Assembly: GCA_023396365.1 (NCBI GenBank) | Contig: JAEWWL010000047.1 | Location: forward strand, 1-20,757 | Length of the DNA: 20,757 nucleotides | From: Methanobacteriota archaeon | GTDB lineage: Archaea; Halobacteriota; Methanomicrobia; Methanomicrobiales; Methanomicrobiaceae | Reading direction: 5' to 3' | In this document: piece after piece, positions 5,840 through 13,938 of the stretch | How the letters are laid out: every line of letters starts with the position of its first letter | How positions within the stretch are numbered: the first letter of the stretch is position 1 | Position numbers and translations under genes: made by a program | The notes under the pieces: generated by a model | Seen by the model: the letters and a program-made list of their open reading frames with translations, nothing else | Databases searched by the model: none | Told to the model about the DNA's origin: nothing

Positions 5840-7585
5840 TTATTTATCCGCAGGTTCATAGAATTTTTCAAGCTCCTCGCTGTAAATTTCTGTATCAATT
5901 ATCTCCTGAGAATTCATGACATTTTGTTCTGCCTCTGTTTTTTCCACTCCTGCCATCGCCTCCAAAGCATTGTCAGTAATTGATTTTGGAATTTTTTTTG
6001 GCTGAATCTCTTTTGGCTTTTCACCGGCGGCAATTGCGGGATCTTTATTGTCAGGCGCAGCTACAGTAAAAGTCTCTTCAGATTTTAACTCACAGTGCCC
6101 GTACCTTTTCTTTGCAATCTGAAGGTGTGCTGTTAATACATGCACTCCCGGGCCTCTTCCCGACAGCATAATATCATATATGCCCGGGTCAGTGAAGTGA
6201 TCGACTGCCGCCCCGTCGATATAGACAGTGCAGACAAATGCACGAAAAGGCCCGCCGGAAACATCTGCACTGACATGGCCTCTCGCAAGCATATCAGACT
6301 CATTTATGCTTTTTGGGATATCTATAAAAATTTCCGGACGCACCCTGTGCCTTATGATATCTGATGCAAAAAGCCCTGTCAAAAGCACAAAGGCAATTAC
6401 AGGAGATACGTAAATTATAATATTGTTAATATTCGGGCTCATGTCGAGGGAGTTTACAACTCCGTCATCATCAACATCAAACGCTTTTAAAATTGCCGAC
6501 TGTGCATAGCCGATTGCACCTTCGGCATCCCCTTCTGAAAGGCTATGTTCTGCCTTTTCAAGAAGGGCCTGCGCAGCGGAGGGGTTGTAGATGAGATTTT
6601 GTGCAATCGCAGTCTTTGCCTCCTTAATAGCCTGAGGAGCCCTTGATACAAGGGCGTATGATAAAGAAGCACCCTCCGGGCCGATTCTGAGAGATTCAAA
6701 GACACTGTCGTAGCCGAATTTTTCAATGCTTATATTGTGCAAACCCTGCTGAACAGAGATTCCAAGAGGTGTTTTTCCAAGACTCACTCCGTCGAAGAAC
6801 ACCTCTGCTTCAGGAGGCGCTGTATCAACATAAAGCATAACCTCTGATACCAGAAGATTTGCTTTAACCTCTGAGATTTTTCCTGCCGCAACATCAACTA
6901 TACCCCTCCAGTCATCATAACCTGCTTTTTTTATTAAGACTTCATAAGTTCCGGGTTGTGTCTCTTTTAGTGTCTTTCTTGTGTCTCCGATATACTCCCC
7001 GTTTAAGTATATTTCAGCGTTTGAAGGATTGGATTCAAAGATAATCTCTCCGGTTGTCGGAATAGTTTCAAAAGTGTGCGACAGCGACTGCGACATATCC
7101 TCACTTATCATGACTGTTTTTTGATAGTCTGAATAGTTGTCGAGCGTTAAAAGAACGGTATGCTGGCCTGCCGGAAGACTGTATAGCACAACGTTTGAGT
7201 ACCCTTCAAAATTTCCGTCAATGAATATCTGTGCACCCTCGGGCTTTGTCGTAATAGTAAATGCATCACCTGCGGCACGCTCCATTGAATGGCTGACATA
7301 AGTGATCTGGCCTTCACGAACCTCAAAAATCTGTTCCCATGTCTTGTAACCGGGCATCTCAAGGCGGATATAATGAATGCCGGGGAAAACATCGGTAATT
7401 ACAGCGTTTGTCTGCCTGCCGATATTTTCATCATTGAGGTAGATGTCTGCACCCTGCGGGGTGGATGCAACTGATATTGTGCCCTTTACAATCTCTGCCG
7501 ATGAAGGAGATGCCAGGGCTGCTGCTGAAATGAAAAGGAAAAGTAGAATTGTTGCTTTGATATTAATTTCGCAGCTGTGCTTCAT
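5840..7585 (-). CDS. PEGA-repeat surface protein with one TM helix and cytoplasmic beta domain
   Basis: A 581-residue envelope protein. Residues 1-30 form a signal peptide ending ASPSSA. Four PEGA domains follow at about 35-103, 106-172, 178-244 and 249-313; each has the pattern of a strand, P-x-G/N-A-x-I/V-x-(L/I/F)-(N/D)-G/D-x-x-x-G, and a later G-x-H/Y...GY. PEGA domains are small surface beta domains thought to bind wall or glycan material. Residues 315-368 are helical and end in an acidic loop DVDDDGVVNSLD (370-381) resembling a calcium-binding dockerin or thrombospondin-type loop. A TM helix (about 388-408) is followed by RHRVR, so the C-terminus is predicted to be inside. Residues 415-515 look like an Ig-like beta sandwich and the tail is charged. 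AGGAAC about seven bases before the ATG is a moderate ribosome binding site. It is fifth in the operon, 54 bases after its neighbour. Confidence 0.82.
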   Translation of the reverse strand: MKHSCEINIKATILLFLFISAAALASPSSAEIVKGTISVASTPQGADIYLNDENIGRQTNAVITDVFPGIHYIRLEMPGYKTWEQIFEVREGQITYVSHSMERAAGDAFTITTKPEGAQIFIDGNFEGYSNVVLYSLPAGQHTVLLTLDNYSDYQKTVMISEDMSQSLSHTFETIPTTGEIIFESNPSNAEIYLNGEYIGDTRKTLKETQPGTYEVLIKKAGYDDWRGIVDVAAGKISEVKANLLVSEVMLYVDTAPPEAEVFFDGVSLGKTPLGISVQQGLHNISIEKFGYDSVFESLRIGPEGASLSYALVSRAPQAIKEAKTAIAQNLIYNPSAAQALLEKAEHSLSEGDAEGAIGYAQSAILKAFDVDDDGVVNSLDMSPNINNIIIYVSPVIAFVLLTGLFASDIIRHRVRPEIFIDIPKSINESDMLARGHVSADVSGGPFRAFVCTVYIDGAAVDHFTDPGIYDIMLSGRGPGVHVLTAHLQIAKKRYGHCELKSEETFTVAAPDNKDPAIAAGEKPKEIQPKKIPKSITDNALEAMAGVEKTEAEQNVMNSQEIIDTEIYSEELEKFYEPADK

Positions 7586-7639
7586 TGAAAAGTTCCTGTA
7601 ATGCCAAAGTCCTGAAAATTAATGGGTAGTTTTGTTAAA

Positions 7640-9073
7640 TCAGCTATCAAAAACTCTTTTTACAAAAAGCCTGTAAATTCCCGTGTCAGAAATAAAAGCC
7701 GATGCAGAATCACTCGAAATTGCGACTGTTGTATTTACCATATCCCATTCATATCTTTCAGGGCTGTATTTCATGATGTAGTACTCCTTATCCGGGCTGT
7801 ACTCTGATGTTACCTCTAATGAAACATCAGCAGGCTCAGTCAATGAAATCATATAAGCGCTTCCAAATCCTGCATAGCCTGAGGGAATGTTTCCCGGAGT
7901 TGTATTAAGTTTTTCAATAATTGCAGCTTTTGTCTCAGTCGGGGCAATTGTAGCAGAAGGAGTGATGTGCGGAATATCACTTCCTCCATCTTCGCCCTTT
8001 AAAAATCCGGGAATACCTAAAAAGACAAAAGAAACAGCTGCAAGAATGATTAAAACCGCGGCGAGGAGTGCCAGTATTGTAATCCTTCCTTTCTGCTTCT
8101 TCTCCATGTGCCTTTCGTACTCAAGCATCAGGTTTTCCCTGTCGTAGTCGTTTATCTTCCAGTTTGTATATTCTGATTCATCCGGTCTTCTTCCTGCCGG
8201 GCCCGGCTGTGCTTCATAGGCTGATTTGGAAAATGAAGGTGACTTTTCATCTGATGCACCGATTCCCTCTTCAGCAGTGAATTCTAAAAAACTCCGGAGA
8301 GCTGCAGGTGTTAGTTTTCCTGATGATTTATATTCACGGATTAGCTTCTCCCTGTTTTTTTTATGTGTTGTCTCTGATGCAAGCCTCTGTCTTATCTGTG
8401 GATTCTGGGCAAAAACACCAATTCCTGTGTATAATTTTTCCCATTTTTTATCATCAATATCTTCGGTGTTTAAGTCGATGTGGACCCTGCCTGAGTATTT
8501 TTCGGTTACAAGAAGGTCTGCTTCATGAAATGTCCTTTTTGAGACAACAACTGTAAAGCCTGAAGACAAATATGAATAGAGTTTTTCTGTCACAGCCACA
8601 GCGAAATCAACCGATTTTGAAAGATTGTCACAGATGCAGACAACCTCCTTTGACATAAGCATCCTTCCAACAGCATAATCCGCAGCATCTGATCCGGAAA
8701 GTCCGGTTATTACTCTTCTGTTGCGTTCGCTGAAAAATTCACCGTCAGATGCAAGATCCCTTACTTCGTACTCAATCTTCTCAAGCCTTCTTTCTATGCG
8801 GCTGTAAAATTCATGAATATATGAAAGATCGATTCTTGGCAGAAGCTCTTTGTTTATTGTGGTTTTTTCAAGGTATATGAAAGTGTCAGGACGCCTGCCC
8901 TTCTTCTGGACGTTTACGGCCGTCCCGAGGAGCAGAACTCCGTTTTTTGTGCTGATATAAAGCGACGCCGTACTCTCATCAAGCCTTTCTGCAAGGCTTA
9001 CGGCATACTCATCATGAAGTGTGCCTGCAATTGTATCGCCGTCTGTTGTAAATATTCCGTATGATTCATCCAT
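7640..9073 (-). CDS. Cytoplasmic-TM-ectodomain protein of unknown function, partner of tubulin-like/GTPase operon
   Basis: I do not recognise a named family for this 477-residue protein. There is no signal peptide. Residues 1-275 are a soluble alpha/beta region, starting YGIFTTDGDTIAGTLHDEYA and containing hydrophobic strands (EVVCICDN, FTVVVSK). Residues 275-325 are a charged linker ending EKKQKGR. A TM helix spans about 331-353. A Thr/Pro/Ser-rich stalk (about 368-395) leads to a small beta ectodomain of the type found on methanogen surface proteins (GSAYMISLTEPADVSLEV, then SPDKEYYIMKY). The positive-inside rule puts the large N-terminal part in the cytoplasm, so it could link the cytoplasmic tubulin-like protein and GTPase to the exterior. 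A G-rich ribosome binding site (GGGGGAT) lies about ten bases upstream. It follows the GTPase gene by 39 bases. Confidence 0.8.
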   Translation of the reverse strand: MDESYGIFTTDGDTIAGTLHDEYAVSLAERLDESTASLYISTKNGVLLLGTAVNVQKKGRRPDTFIYLEKTTINKELLPRIDLSYIHEFYSRIERRLEKIEYEVRDLASDGEFFSERNRRVITGLSGSDAADYAVGRMLMSKEVVCICDNLSKSVDFAVAVTEKLYSYLSSGFTVVVSKRTFHEADLLVTEKYSGRVHIDLNTEDIDDKKWEKLYTGIGVFAQNPQIRQRLASETTHKKNREKLIREYKSSGKLTPAALRSFLEFTAEEGIGASDEKSPSFSKSAYEAQPGPAGRRPDESEYTNWKINDYDRENLMLEYERHMEKKQKGRITILALLAAVLIILAAVSFVFLGIPGFLKGEDGGSDIPHITPSATIAPTETKAAIIEKLNTTPGNIPSGYAGFGSAYMISLTEPADVSLEVTSEYSPDKEYYIMKYSPERYEWDMVNTTVAISSDSASAFISDTGIYRLFVKRVFDS

Positions 9074-9112
9074 TTTTTAAAATCCCCCTTTATTCAGAAA
9101 CACCTTGTGTGA

Positions 9113-10678
9113 TTAAAGGCCGAACCTGAATATCTCGGTAAATCTCCATGGTGCAAGTGCTGTTGGTGCAATCTCCTCTTCCATACCTTCTTCTGTTGGA
9201 AACGGCTCTGCTGTTGCATCAACCGAGACTGCAACAAAATACATGGAGATGTCGTTCATCATATTGACAAGGTTCTTAAAAACCATGTTCGAGCTTAATA
9301 TCTCAAAGAGGCTTTTTTCAATAGAAAGCGCCTCTCTTGACCTTTCAGGTATGTCGGAGAGCTTTGAGGCGTTCATTGAATGGATGAGGTTTTTAATTTC
9401 CTTATTCTTCCAGAATAAAAGGTCTGTTTTGGTAACAACCAGAGCGTATTTTTTGTTTGAGCTGAAAAATCCAAAGTAGTTCTTGCCCTCAAGGTCGATC
9501 AGAGTCTTCATGTAACCGCCAAATTCTCTTGCAAGCTGTGAATGCCCCTTTCTGTTGTCGGTAATCTTCTCGCCGTCGATTAAAAATATGACCTTTCCTG
9601 CTTTCAGGAAGTTGCCGTACATTGTTGATAGAATAACACTTTTGGTAAACTCCGGATCAAGCAGCTTTTCTGAGTGGTGCAGCTTTATGTATTTTACAAA
9701 GGCAATGGTTCCTGCGTTTTTTCTTATCTCTCCCGGAGAAATCTCGAGCTTATTGCTTAAAAGGGCAACAGCCTTTTTGAAGTTGATCTCGTTTAGCTCA
9801 TCATAGTATTCGCCGGCGTAGTCTACAACTGTCCATTTTACAGGAATCAGGCCGAATTTTTTGCCTGTGAGCTGGTAAATAACCATCTGGTAACGGTATG
9901 TCCTTGAGAGGATTTTTCCGTCCAGTATGTTGGCATAAAGGCTTGAAATTGTCAAATCGTCGCCTTCATCATTTGGATCTCCTGTCAGGACAACACCTTC
10001 GTTTGAGTGCCCCTTGTCAAAGTGCTCTGATATATAGCTCCAAAGGCCAAGGACAAAGTAGGTTTTTCCAGATGATCTCGGCCCGAATATGAAAATTTCA
10101 GATGCACGGACACCGATTGTCAGCCTGATTGCAAGGCCGTAGAGGATTAATGATACAATTATTCCGGCACCGAAGAAGAAGATGTTCTGCGCTGCATAAG
10201 CTGATGAGACCTCCTCTGCCGGCTCAATTGCAGAAATCCACATCTCATAGGCTAAAAATCCGACAATGATTGCAAAAAATATTGTAAAGAGCACCTTTGC
10301 AAGCTTTGCAAGATTGTCATAGCGGTTTGTAAGAACTGACTTTGCAACAAAGACAAAACCGCATAAAACTCCGGCCGAGAATGCAATCAGCAGCAGGAAT
10401 ATATTTGCCCACGGCGAAAGCATCACGTAAAATACCGGTATCGCCGCAAATATGCCTGCATAAACGGCACCGTTAATCCTTGAATCCTCATTGAACAGCA
10501 TGCCAACGGCAATTATGAAAAAGAGCCCGCATAAAAATTCGACGAGGACGGTTAATTCAACCGGCGCAGGATGAAGCTTGAATATCGGTGCAACTGTTGT
10601 AAAAACATATGCTACAAAGATGCTAAGGGGGAGAGCCAAAAGAAGGTAGAGTTTTCTTCTTTTGTTGTTTATTATCAT
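9113..10678 (-). CDS. Six-TM membrane protein with C-terminal P-loop GTPase domain
   Basis: The 521-residue protein has six predicted TM helices at about 10-32, 42-62, 69-88, 91-112, 126-147 and 163-185, then a cytoplasmic GTPase domain. GTPase motifs appear in order: G1/Walker A GPRSSGKT at 199-206, G3 as DYAG at 286-289 after a hydrophobic strand (WTVVDYAG), and G4 as TKTD at 416-419 after YALVV. A possible G5 is AVSVDA near residue 480. The region between G3 and G4 is long (about 130 residues) and contains another strand, KVIFLIDGE. This is consistent with a TRAFAC-class GTPase; some bacterial conflict systems encode related membrane-linked GTPases, but I cannot assign it to one. The ATG overlaps the stop of the tubulin-like gene as ATGA, so the two are translationally coupled and likely form one machine. 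Confidence 0.85.
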   Translation of the reverse strand: MIINNKRRKLYLLLALPLSIFVAYVFTTVAPIFKLHPAPVELTVLVEFLCGLFFIIAVGMLFNEDSRINGAVYAGIFAAIPVFYVMLSPWANIFLLLIAFSAGVLCGFVFVAKSVLTNRYDNLAKLAKVLFTIFFAIIVGFLAYEMWISAIEPAEEVSSAYAAQNIFFFGAGIIVSLILYGLAIRLTIGVRASEIFIFGPRSSGKTYFVLGLWSYISEHFDKGHSNEGVVLTGDPNDEGDDLTISSLYANILDGKILSRTYRYQMVIYQLTGKKFGLIPVKWTVVDYAGEYYDELNEINFKKAVALLSNKLEISPGEIRKNAGTIAFVKYIKLHHSEKLLDPEFTKSVILSTMYGNFLKAGKVIFLIDGEKITDNRKGHSQLAREFGGYMKTLIDLEGKNYFGFFSSNKKYALVVTKTDLLFWKNKEIKNLIHSMNASKLSDIPERSREALSIEKSLFEILSSNMVFKNLVNMMNDISMYFVAVSVDATAEPFPTEEGMEEEIAPTALAPWRFTEIFRFGL

Positions 10679-13600
10679 TCCCCGACTGCCTCTTTGATGT
10701 CTTTGACAGTGTAAAGCTCCATAACCCTTCTCTTTGCCTCTTCAATCTGCGCTTTGTCGCCGGATTCAAGATCGGCGATCTCTGCGGCGTCTGTAAGCAG
10801 AAGTGTCCTGTCGCGGACAACATATTTTCCCTCATGGAGGTAGAGTGCATGATGCAGGATATTGTCTCTGCCCTTCTCATACTTCTCCCAGTACCCGCCG
10901 CCTGTTGTAAGAGGGGATATATTGTCAAGGAAGCTTGCGGCAGCAAAGAAAGTCAGTGAAATCTCCCAGGGCTTTGTGTAATTGTGCGAGTTGACCTTGG
11001 CGCTGTCAAAGCCTTTTAAATCAAGAAGCTTCACAAGATAGCGCCTGAAATCGCTTCCTTTGTTGTCGATAAGCTGTGAAAGCCATCTTGATGGAGATGA
11101 TGCAACAAGTGCTGACTTGTCAAAGCTCCATCTTTCAGTTCCGGCGCTGCCGTATCCGACAGATAAGTTGTTTATTCCAAGCTTATGTGCATCAACAAGC
11201 TCCTTGTACTTCCACTGGACGATATTGTAGAGCTTTTCAATCTCTTTTTTGCCTTCTTCATCATAATCAAGGACGGATAAGTCAGAGTCGTCATTAAGAA
11301 GCGAGAGGACATTTGGATTTATTTCGCCAAACCATGTCCTGTACATACCTTCAACTGTTGAGTTTCCGCTTTTTCTCTTCTCGTCTATTGTACGAAGACC
11401 GGATTCATAGGCGTTTGCCTCGGCATTGAACTTCTTTCTTGCATCAAAAGAATTGCTGATTAAATTGTCTGTCTTCTGCAGGAATTCTATCTGCTGCTGC
11501 ATCCTCTTCTGCGACTGTATGAGATTGTCTATCTCATTGTTGATGCTTTCAGTTTTGGAGGAGAATCCCTCGCGGCTGTTGATGATTTCTGTAAGGCTGT
11601 CGCGGACTGATGTTAATATTGCGGCAGTGTCACGGCCGGAGAATGATTTGACAAGGTATGCCTTCTCCTCTGATTCAAGATTAAATAAAGAGACCAGTGG
11701 CCCGAGTGTTGCCTCGCGAAGAGATCCAAGTTTTGAATCAAACTCGCGTGTAAGGAATTTGTCCTGTATGAAGACCTCGAATGGATCGCGTATTGATATT
11801 TTTCCGGGGTGCATCTGAGAGATTTTCCTGATTCTCTCCTCTTTTGTTGCCTTCTCGCTCCTGAACATCTCCGAATTCAGCTTCTTTCCAAGAAGACTGT
11901 CAGTAAAACCCTGCTTTTTGGCAATCCTGAGCATGTAGTCATTGTAGTAGTATAAAGATACCGACTCGGCAAGGTCTTTAAGGTACGTAAAGTCAGCAGC
12001 CGTTGCATTTTCAAGTCTTTCAATATCGCCCTGAAGGTCTCCGAGTGGAAGCGATGAAAGCCACAAATCACGTTTTATCGGTTTTGCCTTGTTCTTCTCA
12101 GCCTGGTTGAGCTTCTCTTTTAAGACGAAGAGAAGTGCTGAGAATTTATCCTGAAATGCCCGTTCAAGATCTTCTATTGACTCCTGCCCTGCCGATGCAC
12201 CCTTTCCATGCCCTAGTGCGACATAGTCGTCAACAGGCTTTGCAAGTGCATTGACCTCTGTTCTTATGCGGTCCAGCATTGAACTGCTCTCCTTTGAAAC
12301 CTCTTCGAGTTCAGTGCGCTTTTTCTTAACTTTTGCCTCAGATTCACTGATCTCCGCCTTTAGTGATGACTCTTTCATCGAGAGTTCACCAGAGAATTTT
12401 CCAAAGTTCTCCTCACCTCTGATAAGGTTTATCAGGGCTGACCTTGCGGATTTTTCAGTTACACGGAGAGCTTTTTTCTGAAGCGCAGCCATCTCCTCAA
12501 GAAGTCGCAGGTTCTTTTTGATTATCTCATAAAGCTCCTGGTCTTTTGCATTTTCATGAGGTTTGCTCTCGTTCTCAAGGGATTTTTTCAGTCTTGCCAC
12601 ATATTCGGTAAGCTTGTCGTATTCTTTTATCGTAGATATGTCCTTTAGCTCTTCAGGCATGTTGTTTGATACAGCAGACTCGATGATTGACTGCGTCTTG
12701 AAGTTTAGAAGATCAGTAATCTCGTTTTCCCAGACCTTTTTTACCTTTTCAATCTCTTTTCTGTATAAATTTACATCATCATGCGTAATCTCTGAGTCTG
12801 TCTTTGAAAATTCATCCGGGTAGATGTTCTCATTTACCGAAACAAAGTCAGTTACGTCTTTTATTATTTTCGCACGGTTCTGCCCGACTCCTGCAAGACT
12901 GTCTATTACATCCTCAAAGCCTTTCTTTAAAGACCGCAGGTTTTCAACCGGGTACTCAATAACGTGAGAATCCGCAAAGATAAATCCTGAATAGTCCTTT
13001 TTGGCATCGACTATTGCAGAGATGTCTGCTGTTGGAAGGTAAAAGGAGTTTATGAACATATAAGGAAATGATGAATCAAATTCAACTACTTCCTGCTTTC
13101 TGTCGCCGCCGTCGACATAGCCGGTCGGACTAAGCGATGAAACAATAATGTAGTTGAACAGCTTGTCATCCTTCATATTGAGGTATTCAATCTCTGAGAG
13201 GGCTATTGCGGCGTTAAGCTGCTCTTTATCACCCTCGCTTGCAGCCGGAAGAACAACAAATAGCCATATCTTTGACTCCTGTCCGCGTTTTTCCTTTATG
13301 TAGCGTGCAAGATCTATAAACATCCCTGAACCTGTTCCGCCACCTAGACCTACAATTATTGCAACAGGCCCGTGCCCCTGAAATGACGGAAACTGCTCTC
13401 CGCCCTGTGTTATTGCCTTGTAAAAAACAGCCTTTGAGATTGCACGCCTCCGGTGGACGCCGCCGCCGAAGTCATCTACAATATTTTTGTCGACTTTTTT
13501 AAGCATCTGATAGTCAAAGCCGTATTCGGGATCATTCATCCACCATACATCAACAAGAGGCCGCTCACGCCTCTTTTTTATCTGCTCGCAGATATCCTTT

Positions 13601-13935
13601 GATGTCAGTGAAGAGACACGCTCAACATTTGCAAGATCGGGCAGGTGATAGTGGTAGCTTTTTACGCTTCCTCCCATCTGGCTGTTTGTCCTCTGCAGTT
13701 CACCTACTCTTGCCTCAACATTCTCAGACCTCCTTAAGTCATCTTTTCTCTGGTTGGAGTCTGTGTCAAGCGTGTAAAGAGTAAGCCGCTTTCCGTCTGA
13801 TAAATAGTGCTTTAAGAACCATTCATGATCATAAAGATTTGTTATGAGTTTTTTTCCGCATCCGCCGATTGCAACAACCGTAAGTTCATCCGGCATCTGA
13901 AACGGCTTTCCCTCAATTATGTCATTGTTTGCCAT
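10675..13935 (-). CDS. Large tubulin/FtsZ-superfamily protein (Tubulin_2-like) with coiled coils
   Basis: A 1086-residue cytoplasmic protein. Residues about 15-340 form a tubulin/FtsZ-like GTPase domain: a first strand and glycine loop VVAIGGCGKKL (20-30), a second strand ending TLDTDSN (55-61), and the tubulin signature T4 loop GLGGGTGSGMF (196-206) after a hydrophobic strand. The HRRRAISKAVFY segment at 161-172 is typical of this large-protein family. No clear T7 loop (NxDxxD) is visible. Residues about 340-1086 are mostly helical, with strong heptad-like coiled coils at about 510-565 and 790-850. FtsZ is about 370 residues and CetZ similar, so this is not a standard division or shape tubulin; it resembles the Tubulin_2 family of large tubulin-like proteins of unknown function. 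The ribosome binding site GGGAGA is eight bases before the ATG and lies inside the end of the upstream gene. It overlaps the GTPase gene by four bases. Confidence 0.87.
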   Translation of the reverse strand: MANNDIIEGKPFQMPDELTVVAIGGCGKKLITNLYDHEWFLKHYLSDGKRLTLYTLDTDSNQRKDDLRRSENVEARVGELQRTNSQMGGSVKSYHYHLPDLANVERVSSLTSKDICEQIKKRRERPLVDVWWMNDPEYGFDYQMLKKVDKNIVDDFGGGVHRRRAISKAVFYKAITQGGEQFPSFQGHGPVAIIVGLGGGTGSGMFIDLARYIKEKRGQESKIWLFVVLPAASEGDKEQLNAAIALSEIEYLNMKDDKLFNYIIVSSLSPTGYVDGGDRKQEVVEFDSSFPYMFINSFYLPTADISAIVDAKKDYSGFIFADSHVIEYPVENLRSLKKGFEDVIDSLAGVGQNRAKIIKDVTDFVSVNENIYPDEFSKTDSEITHDDVNLYRKEIEKVKKVWENEITDLLNFKTQSIIESAVSNNMPEELKDISTIKEYDKLTEYVARLKKSLENESKPHENAKDQELYEIIKKNLRLLEEMAALQKKALRVTEKSARSALINLIRGEENFGKFSGELSMKESSLKAEISESEAKVKKKRTELEEVSKESSSMLDRIRTEVNALAKPVDDYVALGHGKGASAGQESIEDLERAFQDKFSALLFVLKEKLNQAEKNKAKPIKRDLWLSSLPLGDLQGDIERLENATAADFTYLKDLAESVSLYYYNDYMLRIAKKQGFTDSLLGKKLNSEMFRSEKATKEERIRKISQMHPGKISIRDPFEVFIQDKFLTREFDSKLGSLREATLGPLVSLFNLESEEKAYLVKSFSGRDTAAILTSVRDSLTEIINSREGFSSKTESINNEIDNLIQSQKRMQQQIEFLQKTDNLISNSFDARKKFNAEANAYESGLRTIDEKRKSGNSTVEGMYRTWFGEINPNVLSLLNDDSDLSVLDYDEEGKKEIEKLYNIVQWKYKELVDAHKLGINNLSVGYGSAGTERWSFDKSALVASSPSRWLSQLIDNKGSDFRRYLVKLLDLKGFDSAKVNSHNYTKPWEISLTFFAAASFLDNISPLTTGGGYWEKYEKGRDNILHHALYLHEGKYVVRDRTLLLTDAAEIADLESGDKAQIEEAKRRVMELYTVKDIKEAVGE

Positions 13936-13938
13936 TCT

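Noticed and set aside
11426..11818. Plus-strand open frame of 130 codons
   Set aside because: It is antisense to the coiled-coil region of the tubulin-like protein; the apparent hydrophobicity is a mirror of Lys/Glu-rich codons.
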